Assembly: GCA_947172415.1 (NCBI GenBank)
Contig: OX359194.1
Span: 8,289,901-8,353,900 of the forward strand
DNA from: Chondrosia reniformis
Taxonomy: Eukaryota; Porifera; Demospongiae; Chondrillida; Chondrillidae
Reading direction: 5' to 3'
Length of the DNA stretch: 64,000 nt
Positions 23,022 to 34,173 of this stretch are shown here, piece after piece. The notes under the pieces are model-generated. The model was given only the letters and a program-made list of their open reading frames with translations. It made no database searches and was not told the DNA's origin. The stretch's first letter is position 1. Each line of letters opens with the position of its first letter. Position numbers and translations under genes: made by a program.

Positions 23022-23048
23022 CTCCGAAACAGTGTTTAAGGTTATAAA
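23022..23048. promoter_or_regulatory. 27-bp gap between RTCA and MMACHC start codons
   Basis: The two start codons point away from each other with 27 bp between them (it includes AACAGTGTTTAAGG). Each gene's 5' UTR must be under 27 nt, or transcripts must overlap, or starts lie within the neighbour's first exon. Confidence 0.6.
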
Positions 23049-23855
23049 ATGGCCGAGAATATTATTGGAACTGAATTAAGACAGCATTTTGATAAAAAGG
23101 GTTTGGAAATAGCACCATTTAAGGTACGTAAAATACTGTATACGATAGTTAAATAGAGCGTGTGTTATATAATTGGCGAATGTACGCAGGTTGGCTGGTA
23201 CAATAACCAAGTTGATGGCAAATTTAATCTCCCATATGACGAGGATGTTTTAGCTTGGATTGTCATCAGCATTCCGTCCATGTTCGAAAAACTGTTTAAA
23301 CCATTTATTTTGTCTGAGTGGTCGGATGATACCATCTTGGACCCTCTTGATGAATGCATGAAAAGATACTTTGCTACAATCCAGAGAGACTTTTCACAGC
23401 ACAAATTTGTGGTAATACAAGATTTTGAGTTGCACCCCGACAGACGTCCCAAGGTCCTCGTCCAAACTGCTGGTCATACAGCAGGCGCGTGCTACTACTA
23501 TCAAAGACAGGACCTACAGGAGGGAGACCCCTGGCCAGAGTCAAAGAATATATATGGTGTGTCGGTTCATCCGCAATATGGAGGATGGTTTGCTTTTAGA
23601 GGTGTCCTTGTGTTTCCTGATGTCAAGGTCCCCAACCTTGCTCAAGTGTCTCCCCCTGACTGTGTTCCTACTAATGAAATGAGGGTAGATTTGCTGCGTA
23701 AATTCAATGAAAATTGGCAAGATTGGTCATACCGTGATGTGTTGAACAAACCAATACGTGAGAAATATTCTGAAGAACAAAAAATATATTTTGGAACATT
23801 TCCTGTCAGAAATCGTATCCCTCTCCTCAAAAATATGAAGGATGGCCCAATGTAG
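23049..23855 (+). CDS. MMACHC: Cobalamin trafficking and processing protein (cblC)
   Basis: MMACHC binds incoming cobalamins in the cytosol and removes the upper ligand (decyanation or glutathione-dependent dealkylation). Exons 23049..23123 and 23190..23855, joined in phase 0, give 246 residues; human is 282 with a longer tail. The family core is clear: VGWYNNQVDGKFNLPYDEDV, SIPSMFEKLFKPF, DPLDECMKRYF, VQTAGHTAGACYYYQ and SVHPQYGGWFAFRGVLVFP. The HTAGACYYYQ and GGWFAFR parts belong to the cobalamin/flavin pocket in the human enzyme. A likely poly(A) signal AATAAA is at 23958-23963. Confidence 0.97.
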
Positions 23856-24490
23856 TGTACCTCAATAATATTGCAACTGTAAACAGTCATATCTCAAATT
23901 CTAAACCATTCCATGCCTCCTGTGTCTTCTATTCAGTTGCATGTTACAATTTGTACTAATAAAACGTATCAGTTGATGTAATACTTATCTAATCAGTTAT
24001 ACTGTAAACCAGATTATTTGGCTCATGAGAATGTCGACCACCAAATGGCTAGTAGTAACGGTTGCCGTGTATTCGGCGCGGGTTCAAAGGTCGACTGAAC
24101 TGAACCTTTATACTACACCCAGAAAACATATGGTTATACATGTCTTTTAATGCATTCAATTATTGCAAATTAAAAGGACTGCTACTTTCTTTTACGTAAA
24201 TATTTATAATACTGTATCTATGTTAGTATAGCAAGAGCTCTGACAATTAACTTCAATGAACTACATTTGAAAAATTATATAAAATTGAATCTGTGTTACA
24301 GTCAAAGGGAGAGTGAGTATATTATTTACACAAATAAGTCTGTCCTGAAGATGTCATTAAAATGTACATAATAGACAGAGAGAATACAGTACAATGAGAA
24401 ATGTATTCCTGGCTTGGAAATAATAAAATAAGGAATAGAGTTATACTGTCACATATTTAAATAATTCTATTGAAATTGTTCTATAACCAT
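23856..24490. other. Convergent 3' region, MMACHC and the stanniocalcin-like gene
   Basis: AT-rich, with an AATAAA at 23958. A short GC-richer patch at 24030-24100 contains a TGGCTAGTAG and a GGTTCAAAGGTC that recall pol III A and B boxes, flanked by GTCGACC and GGTCGAC, but it does not fold as a tRNA. Nothing else is seen. Confidence 0.4.
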
Positions 24491-27400
24491 TCATAGATAT
24501 GTGCTCTTGAATTTATGCTGCAAAAGAGTTAGATATTCTATCAAATCTTTTCTTCTCCCTTTACCTCTGTACTTACATGTTAGTGCTGTCTCTTGACTGG
24601 ATGCTTCAAACAGCTCTAAAGTACTCCACGAAACAAACACCACTAGTAGAGCTCCAAGTACAACAGTTAACTGTACAGCAGGTCTTCCCGAGGCTGAAGG
24701 TGACAGAGGAATGTTGGGGACTGTAGTGGTTTCTGTAGGAAGTGTTGAGGTGGGCATCGTTGGTGTTGAAGATTCATCACCAGAGTATATTGAAGATGAT
24801 ACTGGTATTGATGATTGCTGAAAGGTAGAAGATGGTGAAGGACTAAGTGTATTATTTCGAGAACAGTCACTCCTTGCAACATATTCTACAGTACACTCCC
24901 AGCCTTCTTCTATTGTACAGTTACTGGAACAGCCATCACCATTACTGAGATTATTATCATCACATTGTTCATTACTTGTCCGTTTTCCATTGCCACAAGT
25001 CTGTTTATGACATAACGAATCTGGTGAGAGAGGATTTGTGTAACACTCATGTTCTTCTAAAACATTGCAATCCTCAGTACACCCAAAGTCTTCTCCATAA
25101 AAAACACCAAAATCACAACCTTCATTTGCCTGCCTTATTCCGTCTCCGCATACTCCATCTCTTTTATATCCATTTGCCGGCCAAAAAATGAAACGATCCT
25201 GTATTGCCTCATTGAAACTTTGGTATTCCCTTTTCAGCTGAGGTACACTTTGTCCACTTGATAGTGGCCAGATGACAAAGTGTATCTTTTGTAGGTGTAC
25301 TGCTATACGGATGTATCCAGGAGCTTCAGAGTAACATGGACCTTTCTGTTGGGGAAATATGTATCTACCATATGTAAATTCTTTTCTTGACCGATTTAAT
25401 GTCTTAGATATACTTTCTAAAAGTGAGTTGATGTGCTCTTCAGTGAAACCGAGCATATCTGCAAAACACAGGACCAACCTCTTTGGTTGCTGCTCTATAA
25501 TGGCTTCTGACACCTCTGTAAAGACCTGCCTGCCACATTTTTCCAAGCGTCTAGCAAAGCTTATCTGAACGGTGTGGTTGAAATAAGAATCATTCAATGT
25601 TAGAATACGAACAATTTCATATAGATCATTCCGTAGGTCAGTGCCATTTCCAGAGATATTACAAAGGCTTTCATGCGTCTCAATGTAGCATTCTTCAACT
25701 GCTTCAAATGCCTTCTTCTCAAATTGGAGACAAACTGGCTTATCAGGTGGCGCCTCTCTACTTTTGGTTAATTGTGTCATGTTTATGGTTAATTGGTACA
25801 ATTTCTGTTGTAGACATGCTTCATGCTGGATCATCCACTCCTTATAGGGAGAATTATCCTCTATGGTTAAAATAGCTTCACATCTTCTTTTGGCATAGGA
25901 CAAGATGAATCCATTACTACTACATTCAAACCTGTTTTCTAAACACTGATCATAGAAATTACACGACTGGAGATTCTTTGTTCCTTCTGCTGAGCACTCT
26001 ACAGTACTTCCTAGCAAGAGAAATGACAGCAGATGATAAGATAAATAATGTCAAAGAGACTTGGGAAGATATAAAACATACTATGAAAATGAGCTAATTC
26101 ACAGTCATAATTTGTTCACATAATATCAGCACAGATCATAAGCACCCAAAGAAGTCTATCTAGGATGAAGTAATTACAGTTTCATCATTGATTACTGTAA
26201 AAGGACTTCCGCACAAAAACACAGGATATCCATTGGTATTTAGGAAATATTTGACAGGTTTGAGAGAGGAGGAGAGTTCAAGTCAGTCATACACCTTATA
26301 CCCAACATAGCTTGCTGTAGGGTGCAGTCACATTACTGTATTGATCTAGTCATGCAACATGATATATCAGCCATGCACTTAAATGATACGTTATTCCTTA
26401 TAAGGAAATCACTTCTCATCGAGGGAGTTTGAGAACTGTCTCCTGTACACAGCATTCCACAGCCAAAGTGTCATATGACACTCTGTCTTTCATGCTCCCT
26501 ACAATACAATTCAGTCTCATTGGCTGTTTCCATGGCAATGGGACAGCTGCTATACCAGAGTAACTATCAATGGAACTGGATTTGGTCCACATACCTAAAG
26601 CATATGTTGCAACGCTTTTATGGCTTACACAACAGAGATGTCATTTAAACATGTTATGAGAGGAATCAGAATGGTTTATATAGACAGCTTTAGAAGGCTC
26701 TCAGCTGAAATTGACACCAGGCACTTCTTTCATTTTAGGGAGTGACCAGAGATAGGCAAGTGAATGTTTAGATTAGGGTGGCCCCACTGATGGGGAATAA
26801 GGCCATTATAATACAAATGAATGTTTCCCCATGTTCACACTTCACTTCACTAGAATTGATTCCTATAAACTAATTAGTGGAGAATGTCTCCTTGTAGACG
26901 GTGAACCTTAAGGTATGAAGGCTGGAATTATTCAGAAGGTTAGCTTGCCCCTCTGACTTCTGGCATATTTTTATATATGTACATTTCACATATCCATACA
27001 ACCTCCTTGCTTACTAGTCAAACATGGCAATTATAATAGTTTAAACTTTAGTCCACACACGGCAAGTAATGTATTCATTTCATACACACAACACAAAGCG
27101 CACGACCTCTCAATTGAGCGAGTTTCACAACCTCTAACTTGTCAATTAGATTCAGCTTTCAACTCAACACCTTTCTTGTCACCTGTAACGGTGTCACTTC
27201 ACAGTATTGTCGGACGAAAGGTGACGACTGTCAACTGTAACTTGTTACCAAACACCCAGAACACGGGAAATTCTAATCTATTCATATATAGCTAATATCA
27301 AGTTAACTTTGTATTGTATGATTTTGGGAACATACATTTTACCGTCAATTAGCAGAAAGCCGCAAGTAAATAGACACATATCAAATTAGCCAGTACGTGC

Positions 27401-27781
27401 TTGTAACTGCATATGGGAAATTGAAATTTAATGTCTGCGGACTTCATGAAGCCGCTTTTCCCAGCAAAATCACTCAACTGATAATTGAGGTCGTGAGAGA
27501 GCAAGCCATATGTTTTAGAAGATAACAAAAAACATCTCTTCTGCAAGGTCTTCTCGCGAAATGTGCATAATAAAACGTTGCACTGGCTATATAGCTAATT
27601 TATACCTTCAACAGTACAAGTTATAGGCAAACTCGTTAACTACCTTCTTCCCATGCAAGAGAAAATTACTTACACGTTTTGACGTACCTTCTATTGGGAG
27701 AGTGGTGCTCCGTCGTAGCGGCGAGGCGGAAATAACTGACAAACTGACAGCAAAGCACCAACAGAGTAATAGAGGTTGCAT
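24491..27781 (-). CDS. Type I membrane protein: stanniocalcin-like domain plus CGDG Cys-rich repeats
   Basis: Two exons, 27781..27688 and 26010..24491, joined in frame; 537 residues. A signal peptide (CWCFAVSLSVISAS) is followed by a region with Cys at 37, 48, 54, 61, 75, 97, 125, 139, 148 and 190. This order and rough spacing parallel ten cysteines of human STC1, with local matches QCLENRFEC (STC1 ACLENSTC) and EAVEECYIETHESLC (STC1 AEVQEECYSKLNVC). From about 319 to 415 are Cys-rich repeats (CGDGIRQANEGCD, CGNGKRTSNEQCDDNNLSNG, DGCSSNC) of the DUF4215/Myxococcus type, also present in PAPP-A. Then come a Ser/Thr/Pro stalk (416-476), one TM helix (about 477-499) and a basic 38-residue tail. 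N-glycosylation sequons are common. A cell-surface role is inferred; the ligand is unknown. Confidence 0.6.
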
Positions 27782-30700
27782 GGCGCGGCTGCGTTGGGTT
27801 CAGGGGATGCAACGGGACAGGAAAATTTGATGGTTGGCTATTTAGAGAGTACAAACTCTTTCGTTTCTTCAACACTAGTAACTTTACTAACGAAGGAAAC
27901 AATAAGTTCGCACTTATATAGTAAGAAAGTTATGAATATCATTAAAATTCTTATCTCTTGAATTAATGATAAGAGTTTACGAATAAACTAAGAATAAAAT
28001 GGTAATCAGTTCCAGGTTTTTTTAAAAAAAGATATTTCTGTTAATTTTCCCTTAAAAGGGCCAGGTCTTTCAGTTAGACATATACGAGATCTACATACAG
28101 AAGATTGGTTGATTTGGACAGTGTCTAGTGGTAGATGAGAGGATGAGGTTGAGGGACCACAAATTGTTGTGTACAATCTTACTTCTGAGTTCTGAGCCAC
28201 AAGACAGAATATAAGTGCTTCTAGAACGTATAAATTATATGTGCTGGATGATATTACCACACCACACTCTTATGACACACAATGATGGCACACACAAGTG
28301 AACTGTCATTCAGTAATACTTGTCACTGAACTGTTACTAGTCACTAACCTCACTTCATCACAGAAAAATGTGAACTCTAATTTCTCACTCCAAAGGTCAC
28401 TCACTCTCTTATAGCACAAACAAGAATGTCAATACCAGTTGAATAATACTCTCTCCACTAAACACGTGCCTAAAATAATATATCACATCTTCTACTAAAT
28501 ATTCCATTTAATGTTAAAAAAGTATCAGGTCCATACAGTACAGATCTTCAATCAATAAACAGCTCAAATCAGTCATGGACAATAGTCAGTTATTTGCTTT
28601 TGTATTTTATACTGTACTTGTGCATTAGAGTTAGAGTTCCAAAGGAGGAGTATCTTGGGATTCACAGGGTGTAGAAGGGATTAATGAACTAGACAAAGAA
28701 GTTTAATTTGTAAAATGACGTTGATCAAGTTAGCTGAGGTAACAAGTTAAATATGGTTGTGGTATCATATTAATAGGCATGCAAATCCATCATCCTCTGC
28801 TAATATAATTTTCCAGTAGCTAGGCACAGTAAAATAAGCTATTGTCTTCCCAGGGCCATTAAGTGGATGGCTCACCACAAAATTAGCATAAAGGTTTATC
28901 ACTCAAGCATATATACAAGTAAACAATTTGGGAAGTGACCATTCAGTAAATATGCAATCAGATGATATGTTTTAGGCAACAACCTTCTGTTTACTGTTAT
29001 TAAAGCGAATGTGTCACTGTTTCTCTGCAGCTAGTAGGCGATACAGTTTATGTGGCACTTTGCATGCTTCCCCCAACAAGTGTTTTTACATAAATGTTTG
29101 AATATAAAGTGTTTTGATAAGGCTAGGAGAACATGGCCTTGAGCCTGAACATATAGATTAACTGGCGATGGTTGCTTTTGGGTGGGTGGAGGAACACCTA
29201 AACAAACACTGAAGACCTACGCAGTAACATTTCAACAGCTACTCCAGTAAGCTGTAGTAAAACATACAATCATGGGAATTAGCATTTTATGAGGATGCAG
29301 TACCTTATACAAACCAATTAAAATTCCAGAAAAGAACTAAATTAAGTGAAGATTGTAATAAACTGCGACTACACTGATTCATAAGCAAAGCAAACATTTC
29401 TGAGGGAATACATGCCATTTCATGTAAAGATATTTCTGTTCTGACCAAATATCCTGATAGGCCCTAATACAGTATATCTTTGATTTCATTAAAATGGACA
29501 ATTGACAGAGTGCTGGTCTGACCATGGGCCAACCACATTTAACTGACTTAACTCTTTTCAAGTAAATTAAATTGAAATTTGAAAACACTAAGTGATATAC
29601 TTAGTAAAGTCAGAACACCACACTGTCATAACAAATAACAAGATTAATTACAACAGCTTTGAGGTAGTACATTATAAACTTAAGAAGAAGGTCAAGATAA
29701 TGACTTTTAGATTCCAAAGTATCAACGAAACCTACAAAGTAGGATTATCTGTTTCAGTGTCAACATATGTTTTATTTTATTGAAAGAATTAGATAACTTA
29801 AAGGAAGGGTTCACGTGATACTACCTGTACATCCATTCAGCAGTTAGTCAAACCAAACAATGAATCAGTTCTTAATGAGTCTCCTTGACCAGCTCATTTA
29901 AACTTTAGAAATATTTAGGAGTGTAAGTTTGCACGTGCTTGAAGCCTTGACTACCTTGGCGACAGATACACAATAAAATACCATATATGGAAACGTCTGA
30001 AGGACACATTTCAGTGGATTGGGACAATCATGAGAGGATCATTTGAGAAGCGTCTGCACTATTGCACTTATTGAATGGTGCCTTCTAGCATCAGTTGAGA
30101 AGACAGTATATGATTGGATTCTAAGGGCTATGCATGTCCAGCTGTTAATTTTACAAAAATGTGAAATATTTGATATAGAAAAACAAAGCTTGTCCTCAAT
30201 TTTAAATTTACAAATTATTACTCTTATTTATCAAAACAAGTGAAAAGCACAATATTAAGAGTACAAAGAAGGACTGAAGATGGCAGTAAGTGCAGCTTTA
30301 AATGGCTGTCTTCCATTACCTCTCAAAGACTTGAGATGTATTCAATTATGTAAATGGCCATAAAATACTCTTTGTGTGGTAATTCTGAGAAAATGTCTTC
30401 CATATAAAGACACTTAAAGAATTCTCAACTACTGTCACAACAAATGGTCTAATTTTCTAACTAAAGTTTTGTGACCACTACATTTACATGTTTGGCTAAA
30501 CTAATTTTACCTACTGCGTGAGCACTACAATAACAGAACACTCCTTAGAGCACAAGTGTATAGAGCTTATGTAGGCCTCAAAAGAGTTGTAAATCTCAAA
30601 TACACAAATGTAATATGACCCTAGTACTTTTGTTGAGCTGAATGGTACTACTTATTTAGGTATGCTTATCCTCAATCAAGTAGTTCAAACACAACTAGCT

Positions 30701-31395
30701 TAGTGGTGCAAGTTTCACTTCCAGATTGTTTGTGATATTATTCTGATCTATAGTGAAAGCAATGATTGCAACTTCAAGTCCTTTTTCCCACACTCTTTTC
30801 CTTAATGCCCAAATGTTCCCGAGGGATACTCCTACTTAGAGTGTGTCAATGACTGACGTATATGAAATGTAGGGACTATATTGTAAATAATTGGGAATCA
30901 TAATAATAATGAAACAAAGATTTAATATTTTAGATATTTGTACTCTAGAACATCCTACTCATCCTACCTGAGACTCTTTTCCTTTTAAGGTGTTGACCAC
31001 AATCTCACGGGACTCACGGGAACCTTCTGCTCTATATCCTACTGACTCCCGTTACAGACGTACATCCAATCATCTCGTGCATCAATAATCATTATTAGAT
31101 TAGGACATCTTCCTTTCTAATTAAGAAATAGGTAAGTCGAATCATTGCAATGTCCATTTATAGGAGAGGTCCCACCAAATTCTCTCTCCTTTTGACCTGC
31201 TAAACCTAATTAATGTTCACCTTGACATTGGAGTAATTTACAGACAGATGTGGAATCCAGGCAGATGTGGTTTGAGAAAATGGTTATCACTGATTGCTAT
31301 ACATTAGGTGATACATGCTTGACATTTAGAAGGTCCCAACATGACAAGAGTAGAGCGTCCTATGATCCAGGGGAATATCGCTTCAGTCAGCCCTC

Positions 31396-31489
31396 TGACC
31401 TTTGACCTTTCAGAGGGATGAGGTGAAAGGGACAAATGCTACACATTACTGAACTGAAGTAGGTTTCTAGGATTGGAGGTCAAAGGTCA
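31396..31489. promoter_or_regulatory. Two perfect DR1 nuclear-receptor elements in opposite orientation
   Basis: TGACCTTTGACCT at 31396-31408 is the exact reverse complement of AGGTCAAAGGTCA at 31477-31489. Each is a perfect direct repeat of AGGTCA with 1-bp spacing, the preferred site of HNF4/RXR-type (NR2) receptors. The first sits inside an 8-bp inverted repeat, CCCTCTGA...TCAGAGGG. The target gene is unknown. Confidence 0.5.
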
Positions 31490-32646
31490 ACATAACAGGC
31501 TCAATGCCTGACAGTCGATCACCACTTACATTTAGCCTTTTACAGGGACAATACCAGTTTGCTTAATGTACATTTTATTGAATTGGTTACATAGCCTATT
31601 GGAGACTTATCAGAGTTGAGCTATATGGTCCGTCTGTCATTCTTTATCAGTCACACTATACAGAAATATTTAGCTCAATAGCTAGGTTAATGAGGTGTCT
31701 AGTGGGTGACATTCTATAGAGACGCCATCCCTTGTGAGTAGGAAGCACAGAGTTGCTTTAGTGGATAAAACAAAAGAAGAAGAATGTAAATTATTATATG
31801 CGAGCAACATAATAATATGTCTTTAAGCAAATGCATAATAGCTCTAACTGGGGGATAGGGCCCCTTTCCATCTGGTACAATACAGCACATAACTAAATGT
31901 ACCATTACAATGTCATGGGAAGCTTATATTGTGACAAACAAGAACTGTATAACACATGTAAATCTTTGCCTGTGGCAAGCTTGTATTGTGCAAAGAAATG
32001 GAAAAGACTTTAATCATTACAAGCTGAAAGTGACCAAGTAAAATTGGACCAAACTGGATGACAAGATATGATACCCAATTAGCGCAAGGTTATATCCTTA
32101 ATTAATAATGAAATTTCCCAAAAGTAACTTCCCTTTGTCTCTGTGGTATGTATATTGACAAATCAGCACAATGACACACGTTTAATTTTTAACATACAGC
32201 ATTTAATTGCCAATTCACAGGAAGAAAAAGATTTATAAATTGAATTATAATATACTATATATACAATACAGGGGCAATAAAGTGCTAGTTCAGATTACAT
32301 GTTGACTTAAATAAGTAACAGAGTCTAAACTTCAAATGTACCACAAGTTTATAATTGTGTAAAAAGTAATACCATACTTGTATATTCATAGGAATGCTCT
32401 ATACTCATATTATCTGTATACACAAACATACCTAAAAGTATAAGCAGATACCATTACAGTAACAGACATTGAGCGCTTACAGCAAATACAGGAATTGAAA
32501 CATGTTGACTTGGAGGAGAGGTGCAACACAAGGATGTGTTGGAGAAGAGATTATGCGCCTATCAGGTGTTAAAGGTTATCAGTAGAGGCTTCACCCCTTA
32601 CTCCTACATGTGTGGAATAGGGAGGGCTTCATGATTAGGTCACATG

Positions 32647-32676
32647 ACAGGAAGTAATGTAGACATTACTTCCTGT
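32647..32676. promoter_or_regulatory. Perfect 30-bp palindrome with two ETS cores
   Basis: ACAGGAAGTAATGT, then AG, then ACATTACTTCCTGT: 14-bp arms with a 2-bp centre and no mismatch. Each arm carries AGGAAGT, the consensus core for ETS factors. It could be a paired ETS site or just a hairpin. Confidence 0.5.
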
Positions 32677-33983
32677 TTGATAAGATGTTGCCATGACGCT
32701 GCAGTACAAACAATAAAATACACAATCACTTAAAGTTATATCATAAGTGATGACAATAGATTGTCAAACTAGAACTGAAAGCAAGAGTTCTCAGAATTCA
32801 GAATCATCTATCTGTAGCAGCCTTTATTTAAAGGGTTCTGCGTAGGTGTGAAATTTTAGGTTTGCCCAGAAAAGTACATCAACAATGTGAGTCTTCCTGC
32901 AACAATAGCAATATGAAAAAATACTTTGAATGGTCTATGATTCAGATGATTGAATTGCACTACGGAGTACTTTTGTTACTGATTTTCTATTGATATTCAT
33001 TAACAATGTCATAATTTCACTTTGTCTTTGTACACATGGCAGCGATAGCACTTATGTTGGTTGGTTAAACCCCTAATCTAAATAGAGCAATCAATGACAT
33101 CACTTATCTTTTTTAAGTAATGAGAATTGTTGAGTAGCACTTGCAGCTTGAAAATGATATTAATATGTATAATACAAGTAGATTGCAATGGTAACGTTGA
33201 TTCACACTTCTTAGATCTTAGAATAGTGATACAAACAGTTACATTTAAAATATTTAAGGAGTGATAAGAAATGCATACAAAATCCATTCTTTATATTGGA
33301 ATACCTACACATATAGATAACATTACACTCTATTTGGCACTCCGCTGTGGCAGTCTCAATAGGTTTTAAAGGAATGCCACTACAATTGTCAATGGGCTGA
33401 AGGGTGGATTATATGAACCAAATGTCCATTGTTAATGCTAATTATAATTATTTTAAAAATGCACTCATTGTGACAAACACATAGCTTGTGGGTTAGGTCA
33501 ACTGAACAGGTGTTCTAGTGAAGGACCTTCACAAGGGCAGGTCTAAAGGTTTGTTATTGTCAAGGAGCAGTCATACAGTTAATTAGTAGATTGTGAATAG
33601 ACTGTGTGTGGCTCAAAAGAGAAAGGAGCTGAAAGGTTCAATAGGGAATGTATATACATAACCTCCCAGTTGTACTAACATCACGTCACATGTACACATA
33701 CATACATACATGTATGGTTCATAGTTCTGTTTATGAGAACTACTATTATAGTAACCAAAAAGTACACAAACTGTTACTCTAAGTATAATAGCACAGATAT
33801 CAGATAGCTACGTATATAAGAGCTTTTAGAAATGCCCTTAAATATTACACATAACAATTTTTAAGGATCAATATAAAGGGGACATAAAATGGCTTCTGTT
33901 GTCATTTCTTCAAAACCCTTTCAAGTGATCAGGTAGATCCAAAGTGTTCCCTCATAAACTCTAAAATGTGTAGCACACAAAAT

Positions 33984-34173
33984 AATCAGTATTATGTGAT
34001 AGGCAATGAAGATTTCCATAAAAGGCACTAGAACCCCCAGCAGTCCATACCTAATAAGGTCATTACTGTTGATTTCATAATCAGTATTATGCAATAGGCA
34101 ATGAAGATTTCCATAAAAGGCACTAGAACCCCTAGCAGTCCATACCTAATAAGGTCATTACTGTTGATTTCAT
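33984..34173. repeat. 95-bp tandem duplication, two copies
   Basis: AATCAGTATTATGTGATAGG and the next ~75 bases recur after 95 bp (from 34079) with about four differences (e.g. GTGATAGG to GCAATAGG, CCCCCAGC to CCCCTAGC). Non-coding. Confidence 0.85.

Noticed and set aside
24033-24095. tRNA-like patch with 7-bp complementary ends and an A/B-box-like pair
   Set aside because: The T arm does not pair, the length is wrong and the A box is imperfect; at best an old tRNA-derived repeat.
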